Positions 15,627 to 24,752 of a stretch of DNA of 64,000 nt are shown here, piece by piece; the first letter of the stretch is position 1, and the number at the start of each line of letters is the position of its first letter. The stretch comes from Clostridia bacterium (GTDB lineage Bacteria; Bacillota; Clostridia; Christensenellales; Aristaeellaceae): assembly GCA_017481825.1 (NCBI GenBank), contig JAFUOR010000001.1, forward strand, positions 1-64,000. The letters are read 5' to 3'. Under the pieces are notes generated by a model. That model saw only the letters and a program-made list of their open reading frames with translations, made no database searches and was not told the DNA's origin. The translations under genes were made by a program, and so were the position numbers.

Positions 15627-16358
15627 ATGCAGGTAGTTATCGTTAAGAATGCCGAGCAGGCCGGCCAGGCCGTTGCGACCCTGATCGCCGCTCAGATTTA
15701 CACCAAGCCCGACTGCGTTCTGGGCCTTGCCACCGGCTCCACGCCCATCCCTGCGTATCAGACGCTAATTGGCATGCACAAGGAAGGTCTGCTGGACTTC
15801 TCCAAGGTCAAGAGCTACAATCTGGACGAATATGTGGGTATCTCCTACGAGCATGAGTGCAGCTACCACCGCTTCATGCAGGACGAGCTGTTCAACCATG
15901 TGAACATCAAGCCCGAAAACACCCATGTGCCGGACGGCAATGCCGAGGATATCCCCTCCACTGCCGCCGCCTATGACGCTGCCATCGTTGCCGCCGGCGG
16001 TATCGATCTGCAGCTGCTGGGCATCGGCCACAATGGCCACATCGGCTTCAATGAGCCCGGCAGCGAGTTCATCTACGGCTGCCACAAGGTGGAGCTGAGC
16101 CAGTCCACCATCGAGGCGAACACCCGCTTCTTCGACTCCGAGGCAGATGTGCCGCGCGCCGCTGTGACCCTTGGCATCGGCAGCATCATGAACGCCCGTC
16201 AGGTCGTGCTGGTGGCTACCGGCGAGGGCAAGGCCGAGGCCGTGCGCCGCTCCCTGGAGGAGGACGTTTCCCCCATGTGCCAGGCGTCCATCCTGCGCAC
16301 CCATCCCAATGCGATCTTTGTGCTGGACGAGGCCGCTGCCAGCAAGCTGAGCCGCTAA
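15627..16358 (+). CDS. nagB: Glucosamine-6-phosphate deaminase
   Basis: A 243-residue NagB, converting glucosamine-6-phosphate to fructose-6-phosphate and ammonia in amino sugar catabolism. LGLATGSTPIPAY (phosphate loop), SYNLDEYVG (catalytic Asp), LLGIGHNGHIGFNEPGS (catalytic His and Glu region) and ALTL-like ITLGIGSIMNA (here VTLGIGSIMNA) are all present. Its length matches the short Gram-positive NagB form, without the allosteric C-terminal extension of the E. coli enzyme. ATG 15627 follows GAGGAGG. Monocistronic, with its own promoter and terminator; no nagA neighbour is seen. Confidence 0.95.
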   Translation: MQVVIVKNAEQAGQAVATLIAAQIYTKPDCVLGLATGSTPIPAYQTLIGMHKEGLLDFSKVKSYNLDEYVGISYEHECSYHRFMQDELFNHVNIKPENTHVPDGNAEDIPSTAAAYDAAIVAAGGIDLQLLGIGHNGHIGFNEPGSEFIYGCHKVELSQSTIEANTRFFDSEADVPRAAVTLGIGSIMNARQVVLVATGEGKAEAVRRSLEEDVSPMCQASILRTHPNAIFVLDEAAASKLSR

Positions 16359-16391
16359 TGCGTTTCGCCGCGACCCCTGGTTGACCATCAT

Positions 16392-16420
16392 GGCAGGATG
16401 CACATGCGTCCTGCCTTTTT
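16392..16420 (+). terminator. Terminator of nagB
   Basis: Stem GGCAGGA/TCCTGCC (16392-16398 with 16409-16415), followed by TTTTT. Confidence 0.85.
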
Positions 16421-16463
16421 CGATGCAAAGAGCAGAGAAAGTCGGGCAGGAGCGGCTGCGCTA

Positions 16464-16472
16464 TGCTATACT
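16464..16472 (+). promoter_or_regulatory. Possible extended -10 promoter of the AraC gene
   Basis: TGC followed by TATACT (16467-16472), 30 bases before the start. No good -35 element was found. Confidence 0.4.
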
Positions 16473-16502
16473 GACCGCATCATCAGCAAGGAGGCAGGCT
16501 GT

Positions 16503-17330
16503 ATGCAGACAGGGCTGGAGGGCATTCAGGCATCCATCGACTACATCGAGGCACATCTGACGGAGGATATGGACGTCCATGATATCGCAGCGCACGCGTA
16601 TATCTCGGCCTTTCACTTTCAGCGGATGTTCTCGGCGCTGTGCGGGATGCCCCTGGGTGAGTACATCCGTCGCCGCCGACTGACCCTCGCCGCCCAGGAG
16701 CTGGCCACTCAGGGCATGAAGGTCATCGACGCAGCAGTCAAATACGGCTATGATTCGCCGGACAGCTTCGCGCGGGCATTCCGGCGCTTTCATGGGGTAC
16801 TCCCCTCTCAGGCAAGCCAGAGCGGCGTCGTGCTGCAGGCCTTCGCGCCGATGAAAATCACATTGCAACCGGAGGGCGGAAGCATCATGGAATACAAAAT
16901 CGTCGAAAAGCTCCCCTTTACCGTAATGGGCTTTACCAGAAAGTTCTCGACCGACACGAGCTATCAGGAGATCCCCCAGTACTGGCGCGATCTGATGGCG
17001 CAGCAGAATCGCATCGCAGGCATGTTCGGCATCTGCATCGATTCTGACGGACGGGACTTTGACTACATCATCGCGGACATGTACCAGCCATGGGAGGAAG
17101 TGCCGGAAGGCTGCGTGACCCGGGTCATCCCCGGCGGTACCTGGGCGGTGTTCCCCTGCAAACAGAAGACGCTGCAGGATACCAACACCAAGATGTGGAA
17201 GGAATGGCTGCCCAACTGCAAGGGCTACAAGCTGGGCGGCAACTACAACATTGAGCTGTACGGACCCTTCTGCCAGGAGGATCCCGACGAGAGCTATGTT
17301 GAGCTCTGGCTGCCCGTCACACCCGCATAA
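16503..17330 (+). CDS. AraC-family regulator with GyrI-like effector domain
   Basis: A 275-residue regulator of the Rob/SoxS-like type. Residues about 5-105 carry two HTH motifs (MDVHDIAAHAYISAFHFQRM and IDAAVKYGYDSPDSFARAFR). Residues about 125-275 form a GyrI-like/effector-binding domain (YKIVEKLPFTVMGF, DYIIADMYQP, VIPGGTWAVFPC, YGPFCQEDPDESYVELWLPV), which often binds small hydrophobic compounds. ATG 16503 follows AAGGAGG; the longer frame upstream lacks a site. It is followed by a terminator and convergent with the two-domain flavoprotein gene, a possible but unproven target. Confidence 0.9.
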   Translation: MQTGLEGIQASIDYIEAHLTEDMDVHDIAAHAYISAFHFQRMFSALCGMPLGEYIRRRRLTLAAQELATQGMKVIDAAVKYGYDSPDSFARAFRRFHGVLPSQASQSGVVLQAFAPMKITLQPEGGSIMEYKIVEKLPFTVMGFTRKFSTDTSYQEIPQYWRDLMAQQNRIAGMFGICIDSDGRDFDYIIADMYQPWEEVPEGCVTRVIPGGTWAVFPCKQKTLQDTNTKMWKEWLPNCKGYKLGGNYNIELYGPFCQEDPDESYVELWLPVTPA

Positions 17331-17346
17331 CAGCGCCATACCAAAG

Positions 17347-17380
17347 CAGGCAGGATGCTCGCGCATTCTGCCTGTTTCAT
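17347..17380. terminator. Bidirectional terminator
   Basis: An 11-base-pair stem (17347-17357 with 17364-17374) between genes ending at 17330 and 17380, with A-rich and T-rich flanks. Confidence 0.75.
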
Positions 17381-18729
17381 TATACCTGCTCTTTCCGTAC
17401 CCGGTCAAGCACTTTCTGATAGGGCATCAGCATGCCCTGGTTCATCATGCCGCCTGCCTTTTTCTGCAGCGTTTTGCTGCCCATCATCCAGCCCACCGCA
17501 TACATGGCCATGAGCCGTCCTCTGTTCTTCTGCGGGAAATCATATTGCCCATGGGCCTTGAAGAACTTATGATCCGCCCGCATGAGTCCCTGCATGAGGT
17601 AGATCAGATCACGGAATATCTTCATGCCGCCCACGCCAAGGAAGTTCGCAGGCTGGATATGCCGCTGATCCAGCGCATAGGCCATGGTTGCCGCCAGCTG
17701 GTCGATGGCCGCATCGGTGTTGACCTCATCCGTCGCCGCGCCGCAGAAGAAGTTGCCGCCGACCTCCGCGCGGCCCTCAAGGATCATGCGCAGATTGCCC
17801 TCATGCCGGTAATTGCCGCTGATGATGTACCCCACCGGCGAGCCCATCGTCACCGTGCGGTGACCATTACAGAACTGGCGGTCGTCATACCGCTTGAAGG
17901 CCGCGCCCATGCTGTGATCGCTGATGGTAAAGGCATAGACCACCGCCTGCGCCTTCTGAATATCGCCCCGCAGGAATTCATCGAAGTTATCCTTGTGGAC
18001 ACACTTGCCCGTGTTGGCGCACCGGAAGCACCCCAGGCATCCGCCTCGGAAGGGATACTCGCGGATGTTGACCACGCGGGTCTTCTTTGCAAAGACCGCC
18101 CGGAAGCGCTCGATCATCGCCGACAGCTGCTGATCCTCCGTCCGGCAGTCGGTCACAATGACCACGTCGCCCTCCTTGCCGCCCCTGTCCTCCGCCGGGG
18201 TAACAGGCACGTGCGCAGGCTCCGGCTGCGCGGGCAGATTGGGCTCAAAGCAGCCGTTTTCAATGCTCCACATGAGATAGCGGAAGAAGCCCTCAGCCTC
18301 CTGCTGGCCTTTGGCCGTGGTGAGGTCATCCATATCGGCGGACAATCCCCGCACGAAATGCAGCCCCATGTCCTGGCAATTCTCCATGACATAGCGATGC
18401 GCCGTCACGTCATAGAAATGCTTGGAGGTTGTGATCTGGCTGGCGTACTTGCCCGCCGCATCCACCCGATGCTCCTTCATCAGCTCGATAAAGCGGTGGA
18501 GCTGGCAGGGCGCGATGAAGGTATACACCGGATAGCTGAACAGCAGCACCTCCGCCTGCGCGATGGCCGCTGCCGCCGGAGCAAAATCCTTTTCATATGC
18601 GCGGATCTTCTGGCCCACGTGCAGCATCTCCCACTGGTGCTTTGGGAATTTCAATTTCAGGTACTCCACCGTTTGCAGCGTGATGCTGTTTTGCCCCTTG
18701 GGGCTGCCGTTCAGGATGAGGATGCGCAT
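17380..18729 (-). CDS. Two-domain flavodoxin-fold NAD(P)H:FMN reductase / iron-sulfur flavoprotein
   Basis: A 449-residue cytoplasmic protein with two flavodoxin-like halves. The first starts MRILILNGSPKG, the classic FMN phosphate-binding loop, with FSYPVYTF at the flavin edge. The second, from about 185, starts DVVIVTDC and contains GGCLGCFRCANTGKC. Those cysteines have CX2CX2CX5C spacing, matching the compact cluster motif of iron-sulfur flavoproteins. The tail (about 390-449) is basic and helical. ATG 18729 follows AAGGAGGG at good spacing. It has a near-consensus promoter and is monocistronic. It probably reduces quinones, oxygen or other acceptors in an anaerobe; the substrate is unknown. 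Confidence 0.85.
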   Translation of the reverse strand: MRILILNGSPKGQNSITLQTVEYLKLKFPKHQWEMLHVGQKIRAYEKDFAPAAAAIAQAEVLLFSYPVYTFIAPCQLHRFIELMKEHRVDAAGKYASQITTSKHFYDVTAHRYVMENCQDMGLHFVRGLSADMDDLTTAKGQQEAEGFFRYLMWSIENGCFEPNLPAQPEPAHVPVTPAEDRGGKEGDVVIVTDCRTEDQQLSAMIERFRAVFAKKTRVVNIREYPFRGGCLGCFRCANTGKCVHKDNFDEFLRGDIQKAQAVVYAFTISDHSMGAAFKRYDDRQFCNGHRTVTMGSPVGYIISGNYRHEGNLRMILEGRAEVGGNFFCGAATDEVNTDAAIDQLAATMAYALDQRHIQPANFLGVGGMKIFRDLIYLMQGLMRADHKFFKAHGQYDFPQKNRGRLMAMYAVGWMMGSKTLQKKAGGMMNQGMLMPYQKVLDRVRKEQV

Positions 18730-18767
18730 GGGATAGCCCTCCTTCAAATAGCACAGATATCATCATG

Positions 18768-18796
18768 ATTATACACCATGAGGTTCGCTTTGCCAA
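18768..18796 (-). promoter_or_regulatory. Sigma-A promoter of the flavoprotein gene
   Basis: Minus strand TTGGCA (complement of 18791-18796), 17-base spacer, TATAAT (complement of 18768-18773). Confidence 0.75.
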
Positions 18797-18845
18797 TGGG
18801 GAATGTGGATGCGCACCCGTGTGAGATAGAAGTCCACATTCAAAA

Positions 18846-18873
18846 GAAAAAACGACGGAATGTTCCGCCGTCG
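18846..18873 (-). terminator. Terminator downstream of the HTH remnant
   Basis: CGACGG/CCGTCG stem (18853-18858 with 18868-18873), followed on the minus strand by TTTTTT. It implies a former or current minus-strand transcript through 18878-19100. Confidence 0.65.
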
Positions 18874-18877
18874 GTGT

Positions 18878-19090
18878 TTATAAAATCTCGCCAGAATCCT
18901 CTATCGTAAACCGCCCTGCAAACTCACACTCAAGCAGCTTGGCAATTTCAAGGATCTCACTTTCCTGCAAGCTGTTTGTGCGAAGCTTTGTATACAAGGA
19001 AAATACTTGTTTTCTGTCAAACGCACGTTTACAGGAAATATCGTTACTTTGTAAAGCAAAGCTTAATAAAGTGATTGAAATACAATTCGT
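18878..19090 (-). pseudogene. Remnant of a small XRE-like HTH gene
   Basis: The minus-strand frame reads about SFALQSNDISCKRAFDRK, QVFSLYTKLRTNSL, ILEIAKLLECEFAGRFTIED and SGEIL to a stop at 18878. The last half strongly resembles the C-terminal helices and strand of small solitary XRE proteins such as those at 24753 and 55068. There is no ATG, GTG or convincing ribosome site at the expected N-terminus, and the recognition helix looks shortened. It is AT-rich compared with neighbours. It could be a decayed gene or one using a rare start. The remainder of 18730-19284 shows only a promoter and a terminator. Confidence 0.45.
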
Positions 19091-19284
19091 TGAGGCAACC
19101 GAGGAACAAGCCGCAGTACCTGCACAGTAGGAATATCTGCATTGATATTTTCTTTGCCTCTCCCCGAATATCCGTTGATTCTTCCTCAACCGGCAGGAAA
19201 ACCCATGTTCGATATCGAATCATCCCGACAGACCAGTGTCTTCAACGCCTGCGGGCGAAATATCAGCAAAGGATGTGTTATGCT

Positions 19285-22158
19285 ATGTCCCTGACGGTTG
19301 GAATGAACCTTCACGGCTTCACGGTGACGCGGGCACGCGCCGTTGCGGAGCTGAATGCAAACCTGGTGGAAATGGCCCACGACAAGACCGGCGCACAGCT
19401 CGTCTGGGTGGACAACGGCGAAACGAACAAGCTCTTCTCCATCGCCTTCAAGACCCTGCCGGAGGATTCCACGGGCGTATTCCATATTCTGGAGCACTCT
19501 GTGCTGTGCGGCAGCGATAAGTTCCCGGTGAAGGAGCCCTTTGTTGAGCTGCTGAAGTCCTCCATGAACACCTTCCTCAATGCCATGACCTTCCCGGACA
19601 AGACCATGTACCCCGTGTCCAGCCGCAACGAGCAGGACTTCATGAACCTGACGGAGGTCTATCTGGATGCGGTGTTCGCGCCCGCCATCCGCCACAACAA
19701 GAATATCTTCTATCAGGAGGGCTGGCACATCGAGATGGACGGCCCCGACAGCACCCCCTCCTACAAAGGCGTGGTATTTAACGAGATGAAGGGCGCCATG
19801 TCCTCGGTGGACGAGGTCATCATGGAGGGCATGCTGGCCGCAACCTATCCGGATACCTGCTATGGCTTCAATTCCGGCGGCGACCCGCGGGTCATCCCCG
19901 ATCTGACCTACGAGCAGTACATGAGCATGTACCGCCGCTGTTATCACCCCTCCAACAGCCGCATCTTCCTGGACGGCGCGGTTCCGCTGGATCGCGTGCT
20001 GACGCTGATTGACGAATATCTGAGCCGCTTTGAGCGCTCCGATGAAAAGCACATCATCGCCCATCAGGTACCCACCGCCTGCGAGAAGACCCAGTATTAC
20101 GAGGTCTCCGCTGCCGACGGCACCGACAACAAGGCCATGCTCACCCTGGGCAAGATCATCGGCTCCTGGCAGGATGTGAATCGCGCCTATGCCACGGACA
20201 TTCTGGCGGATGTGCTCACCGGCACCAACGAGGCGCCGCTCAAGCGTGCGCTGTTGTCCGCAGGACTGTGCCAGGATATGAGCATGATGGCGGATAACTC
20301 CATCGCCCAGCCTGGCATGACGCTGACCGTCAAGAACATCGACCCCGCCAATGCTCCCGCCATCCGCGAGCTGATCCGTAAGACCTGTCAGGAGCTGTGC
20401 GAAAAGGGACTTGATCGCGAGGCGCTGGAGGCCTCCATCAACCGCTACGAGTTCCGCGTGCGCGAGCCCAACGAGCCTGCGGGCCTCATGCGCTGCATCA
20501 TGGCGCTGAACACCTGGCTGCACGACGGCGATCCGCTGATCTGCCTGGTGTATGACGAGGCCTTTGCCGAGCTGCGGGCGATGCTGGACAACGGCGGCTA
20601 CGAAAAGCTGCTGGAGGAGCTGCTGATCAAGGAGGATGACATGGTCGTCCTGCACACGCTGCCCTCCACGACACTGGGCGAGGAGCTGCGCGCTGAGGAA
20701 GCCGCCAAGCTGACTGCCATCGCCGCCAATTGGACGGCGGAGGAGAAGGCCGCCATCATTGAGGAGAACAAGGCGCTCGCCGCCTGGCAGCAGACCCCTG
20801 ACTCCCCCGAACAGCTGGCGACGCTGCCCGTACTCGACCTGAAAGAGGTCAGCCCCGACCCTGTGCTGCTGCATACGGAAGAATCCGACGTCAGCGGCGT
20901 GAAGGTGCTGTACCACAAGGCCGCCACCAACGGCATCGTGCACCTGAACCTGTATTTCAACCTGAGCGACTGCACGCTGAATGAACTGTGCGCACTGAAC
21001 ATGCTGAGCCGTCTGCTGGGCGTGCTGCCCACGGCGAAGTATGGCGCAACGCAGCTGCAGCAGGCCGTGAAGACGCATCTGGGCCGTTTGTCCTTCTCTC
21101 TGGACGTGAAGGAAAAGATCGGCTGCCCCCAGCGCTGCACCCCCGTGCTGCGGGTGAACTGCTCCGTAATGGCGGACAAAGTCGATATTGCCCGCGAACT
21201 GATCTGCGAGATTCTGACCGCCACTGACTTTACCGATACCGCCCGCATCCGCGAGATCGCCCTGCAGGCGGATGAGCAGGCGAAGCAGCTGTGCATCATG
21301 GCGGGCCATGTGCTGGCCATGACGGCAGCGCAGGCGCATTACAGCGCAGCCTCTGCGGTCAACGAGATGCTGCGCGGCTACACAGGCGTGCAGTGGCTGC
21401 ACGATCTGGCGGCGAACTTTGACAATAAGATCGGCGCGCATGTATCCCTCATCAAGGAGAAGCTGGCTGCGGCGGTGTGCCGTGCCCGCCTGACCCTGTC
21501 CGTTACGGCGAACCTGGAGGCGGATGTGAATTCGCTGCTCGCCGCGCTGCCTGCTGGCGAAAGCTGTGCGCCCGATGCGGCTTATGCTATCGATCTGCCC
21601 ATGAAGCAGGGCATCCGCATCCCCGCGCAGATTGGCTACGGCGTGCTGGCCTCCGACCTGGGCTGTGAATGGAACGGCTCGGCGCTGGTGGCGGCAAACA
21701 TCCTCAGCCTGGGCTATCTGTGGAACGTGATCCGCGTGCAGGGCGGCGCGTATGGCTGCGGCTTGCGCATCGGCCGCTGCATCGCGCTGGCCTACTCTTA
21801 CCGCGACCCCACCCCCGCCCGCAGCCTGACGATGTACCGCGAAGCAGCGGACTTCCTGCGCGCCTTCGTCGATTCCGGCGAGCGCATCGACAAGTTCGTC
21901 ATCTCCACCATCGCCGAGACCGAGCCCCTCATGAGCCCCCGCGACGAGGGCGCCCGTGCTGATGGTGAGTGGTTCGCCGGGAAGACCGAAGCGCATCTGC
22001 GCCAGGAGCGCGCAGAGATTCTCGCCACCGACGGCAAGGCGCTGCTCTTCTGGTGCGATGTGCTGGAGCACATGGCCAAGACCGGCGCAGTGTGCGTCGT
22101 GGTCCATGATGAAGCCCTGAAGGCCTGTGAGGCGGAGAATCTCGTCATCGCGGACTGA
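19285..22158 (+). CDS. M16C zinc metallopeptidase (presequence protease-like)
   Basis: A 957-residue member of the insulinase superfamily, M16C/PreP type, close to the usual length of about 970. These clamshell enzymes degrade short unstructured peptides in the cytoplasm. GVFHILEHSVLCGS contains the inverted zinc motif HXXEH (His67, Glu70, His71); the third ligand is expected in the following DEVIMEGMLAATYPDT region. The second half holds the inactive homologous domains, ending with the family's Arg-Tyr region (GAYGCGLRIG, YSYRDPTP). ATG 19285 lies 11 bases after AAAGGA; ATG 19273 is in frame but abuts the site. A strong terminator follows. Confidence 0.92.
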   Translation: MSLTVGMNLHGFTVTRARAVAELNANLVEMAHDKTGAQLVWVDNGETNKLFSIAFKTLPEDSTGVFHILEHSVLCGSDKFPVKEPFVELLKSSMNTFLNAMTFPDKTMYPVSSRNEQDFMNLTEVYLDAVFAPAIRHNKNIFYQEGWHIEMDGPDSTPSYKGVVFNEMKGAMSSVDEVIMEGMLAATYPDTCYGFNSGGDPRVIPDLTYEQYMSMYRRCYHPSNSRIFLDGAVPLDRVLTLIDEYLSRFERSDEKHIIAHQVPTACEKTQYYEVSAADGTDNKAMLTLGKIIGSWQDVNRAYATDILADVLTGTNEAPLKRALLSAGLCQDMSMMADNSIAQPGMTLTVKNIDPANAPAIRELIRKTCQELCEKGLDREALEASINRYEFRVREPNEPAGLMRCIMALNTWLHDGDPLICLVYDEAFAELRAMLDNGGYEKLLEELLIKEDDMVVLHTLPSTTLGEELRAEEAAKLTAIAANWTAEEKAAIIEENKALAAWQQTPDSPEQLATLPVLDLKEVSPDPVLLHTEESDVSGVKVLYHKAATNGIVHLNLYFNLSDCTLNELCALNMLSRLLGVLPTAKYGATQLQQAVKTHLGRLSFSLDVKEKIGCPQRCTPVLRVNCSVMADKVDIARELICEILTATDFTDTARIREIALQADEQAKQLCIMAGHVLAMTAAQAHYSAASAVNEMLRGYTGVQWLHDLAANFDNKIGAHVSLIKEKLAAAVCRARLTLSVTANLEADVNSLLAALPAGESCAPDAAYAIDLPMKQGIRIPAQIGYGVLASDLGCEWNGSALVAANILSLGYLWNVIRVQGGAYGCGLRIGRCIALAYSYRDPTPARSLTMYREAADFLRAFVDSGERIDKFVISTIAETEPLMSPRDEGARADGEWFAGKTEAHLRQERAEILATDGKALLFWCDVLEHMAKTGAVCVVVHDEALKACEAENLVIAD

Positions 22159-22170
22159 TATCCATACAAA

Positions 22171-22205
22171 GCAGGCCCTGCATGCGTTCTGCATGCAGGG
22201 CCTGC
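22171..22205. terminator. Bidirectional terminator
   Basis: Perfect 15-base-pair hairpin (22171-22185 with 22191-22205, loop GTTCT) between convergent genes ending at 22158 and 22221. Confidence 0.85.
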
Positions 22206-22220
22206 GTAATGTCGTTTGGT

Positions 22221-22739
22221 TTACTCAGCCGTTTCCGCGAGCGCGATGGAGCCGATGATCTCCAGCGGCAGGGTGCTCTCAGCATAGCGGGCGGGATCGG
22301 ACGTGGTGAAGATGAACACGATGGAGTGAGTATCAGTCAGCGGCGCATAGGCGATGTTCATGGTGTCATCCAGAGAGGTGTAGGTCAGGTAGTACAACTT
22401 GTTGATCATGCACTCAAACAAGTCCTTGATCTCGTTGTTTTCAGCCTGGGCGACGACCTCGGCCGCTATGGAAGCAATGTCCATCTCAACGATGTTCACC
22501 TGCAGCAGGATGGCCTGGTCCTCGTCAGAAAAGAGGGCCACAGCACCTTCAGGCAGATCCTCATAGACCAGCCACTCACCAGGGATGTCCAGGGTGAAGC
22601 CGCTCTCGCCCAGAGGCAGGGTGTAGGCTTCGTAGGAAGGGGCGATCTCCATTGTGGGCAGCTCGGCCTCGGTCTCGGCCATAGCAGCGGCGCACAGGCA
22701 CAGGGTCAGGGATACCAGCAGGGAAAGCAGCTTCTTCAT
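22221..22739 (-). CDS. Small secreted protein of unknown function
   Basis: A 172-residue exported protein with a signal peptide (MKKLLSLLVSLTLCLCAAAMA, then ETEAELP) and no lipobox after the cleavage site. The mature part is acidic, with FTLDIPGEWLVYEDLP, which resembles the start of PsbP/Mog1-like or DUF1795-type folds. That resemblance is only suggestive. ATG 22739 follows AAAGGA. It stands alone, convergent with the M16C peptidase gene and divergent from recQ. Confidence 0.8.
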   Translation of the reverse strand: MKKLLSLLVSLTLCLCAAAMAETEAELPTMEIAPSYEAYTLPLGESGFTLDIPGEWLVYEDLPEGAVALFSDEDQAILLQVNIVEMDIASIAAEVVAQAENNEIKDLFECMINKLYYLTYTSLDDTMNIAYAPLTDTHSIVFIFTTSDPARYAESTLPLEIIGSIALAETAE

Positions 22740-22794
22740 GGGGAATCGTTCCTTTCATCTGTTATGAATCTTCGGCTATTTGCCGAGCTGGATT

Positions 22795-22823
22795 AATATG
22801 CCATAACCATGATAGCCTGTCAA
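22795..22823 (-). promoter_or_regulatory. Promoter of the small secreted protein gene
   Basis: Minus strand TTGACA (complement of 22818-22823), 17-base spacer, weak CATATT -10 (complement of 22795-22800). Confidence 0.5.
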
Positions 22824-22921
22824 GCCTACGGAAACGGTATCATTTGTTTTTTGCATGTTCTCTTTCTTTTTTCGCCAAAGCGTTGTACAATAAGTGAAGT
22901 TTTTGCAAAGGAGGGAAAACC

Positions 22922-24742
22922 ATGAACAAGCTGCTGACGCTCAAGCGCTACTTCGGCCACGACGGCTTCCGCCCCGGTCAGGAGGCCATGGTGGACGCCC
23001 TCCTTTCAGGCCGCGACGCACTGGGCGTGATGCCGACGGGCGCAGGAAAGTCGATGTGCTATCAGGTGCCGGCGCTGATGCTGGAGGGCATCACGCTGGT
23101 CATCTCGCCGCTGATCTCCCTCATGGCGGATCAGGTGGCGGCGCTCAAGGCTGCGGGTGTTCCGGCGGCATACCTGAACAGCTCGCTGACGATGCGCCAG
23201 ATGGATATCGCCCTGCAAAGGGCGCGACAGGGCGCCTACAAAATCATCTACGTGGCCCCGGAGCGGCTGGAAACATCGTCCTTTCTGGAATTCGCCCGAT
23301 CAGTCAGCATATCGCTGATCGCGGTGGACGAGGCGCACTGCGTCTCCCAGTGGGGGCAGGACTTTCGCCCGGTGTATCTGCGCATTGCGGATTTTGTCGA
23401 TCAGCTGCCCCGCCGTCCGGTGATGGGCGCCTTTACCGCCACCGCCACAGAGCGTGTGCGGCAGGACATTGTGCGGCTGCTGCGCCTGGTAAATCCCTCA
23501 GCGGTCACCACGGGCTTTGACCGCCCCAATCTGTACTTTGAGGTCATGCGCCCCAAGAATCGCAGCGCGACGCTCATCCGGCTGCTGGAAAAGCGCCATG
23601 GTCAGGCAGGCATCGTCTACTGCGCTACCCGCAAGGCCGTGGAGGAGGTCTGCGACAAACTGACCATGGCGGGCGTCTCCGCCGGGCGCTACCATGCAGG
23701 ACTTCCGGACGAGGAGCGGCGACAGAGCCAGGAGGACTTCCAGTATGACCGCGTGCAGGTGATGGTGGCCACCAACGCCTTTGGCATGGGCATCGACAAG
23801 AGCAACGTTCGGTTTGTGATCCACTACAACATGCCCCGCTCAATGGAGGCCTATTATCAGGAGGCCGGGCGTGCAGGGCGTGACGGCGAAGCAGCGGAAT
23901 GCATCCTGCTCTACAACGGCTCGGATATCTACACCGCCAAATGGATGATCGACAACGCCGCGCCCAACGAATCCCTGAGCGCAGCCGAGCAGCAAAACGT
24001 CCGCCGTCTGGACATGAACCGCCTGCAGAGCATGATTGACTACTGCACCAGGGAGCATTGCCTGCGCGCTTACATCCTGCACTATTTTGGCGAACACAGC
24101 GCGGAGGACTGCGGTGCCTGCAGCCACTGTACCGGCGGACGCTACCACGAAGCCGCGGAGGTCACACGCATCCGCAAGCCCCGGGTGCAGGAGGCCGATC
24201 TGTCAGAGAGGCCCCTGACAAAGGCTCCCCGGAAGATCGACGCCCCCACCGGCGGCGCTCTCTTCGAGCAGCTGCGCGGAGTGCGCATGGCGCTCTCGAA
24301 GCTCCACCGCGTGCCCCCCTATATCATCTGCACCGACGCGACCCTGGCCAGCATGGCGCGCCTGATGCCCCAAACCCGCGAAGGCATGCTCTCCGTCAGC
24401 GGCATGGGCGAGGTGAAGACGGCCAAATACGGCGACGCCTTCCTGAAGGTCATCAGGGAATACACCTTCGCCCAGCGTCGGATGCGCAAGCAGGTAGCCG
24501 CCATCGCGGCAGAGGCGCAAAGCACAGCCTTCCGCGCCAAGCCCCTGCCCAAGCCGGTTGTGACCGTCTACACCCCGCCCAAACCCATCCTCCCGCCGGA
24601 TCGTCCTCCTCTGGGCGATGACGACGAGGCCCTTGCCGACGCCTACCTTTCCGGCGTCACCGTACAGGAAATGGCCGATGAGCTGGGCGTGCATCCCGGC
24701 GAGATCCGGCAGAGGCTGCGGGATATGGATCTGATTTTCTGA
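22922..24742 (+). CDS. recQ: ATP-dependent DNA helicase RecQ
   Basis: A 606-residue RecQ, a 3'-5' helicase in recombination and replication repair. Motif 0 (GFRPGQEAMV), Walker A MPTGAGKS (about 37-44), DEAH at 136-139, FTATATERVRQD (motif III) and YQEAGRAGRDG (motif VI) are intact. The RecQ-Ct zinc site follows (CTREHCLRAY, CGACSHC). An HRDC domain begins about 440 (LFEQLRGVRMALSK, LMPQTREGMLSV). The last 40 residues (ALADAYLSGVTVQEMADELG) resemble an added HTH-like helical tail. ATG 22922 follows AAAGGAGGG. A TACAAT -10 at 22886-22891 precedes it without a clear -35. Confidence 0.95.
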   Translation: MNKLLTLKRYFGHDGFRPGQEAMVDALLSGRDALGVMPTGAGKSMCYQVPALMLEGITLVISPLISLMADQVAALKAAGVPAAYLNSSLTMRQMDIALQRARQGAYKIIYVAPERLETSSFLEFARSVSISLIAVDEAHCVSQWGQDFRPVYLRIADFVDQLPRRPVMGAFTATATERVRQDIVRLLRLVNPSAVTTGFDRPNLYFEVMRPKNRSATLIRLLEKRHGQAGIVYCATRKAVEEVCDKLTMAGVSAGRYHAGLPDEERRQSQEDFQYDRVQVMVATNAFGMGIDKSNVRFVIHYNMPRSMEAYYQEAGRAGRDGEAAECILLYNGSDIYTAKWMIDNAAPNESLSAAEQQNVRRLDMNRLQSMIDYCTREHCLRAYILHYFGEHSAEDCGACSHCTGGRYHEAAEVTRIRKPRVQEADLSERPLTKAPRKIDAPTGGALFEQLRGVRMALSKLHRVPPYIICTDATLASMARLMPQTREGMLSVSGMGEVKTAKYGDAFLKVIREYTFAQRRMRKQVAAIAAEAQSTAFRAKPLPKPVVTVYTPPKPILPPDRPPLGDDDEALADAYLSGVTVQEMADELGVHPGEIRQRLRDMDLIF

Positions 24743-24752
24743 CATTAGGCCG

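Noticed and set aside
19186..22194. A 1002-codon open frame on the minus strand opposite the M16C peptidase
   Set aside because: It mirrors a clear family protein on the plus strand; its translation is His/Gln/Gly-rich without motifs, a product of GC-rich codon bias.
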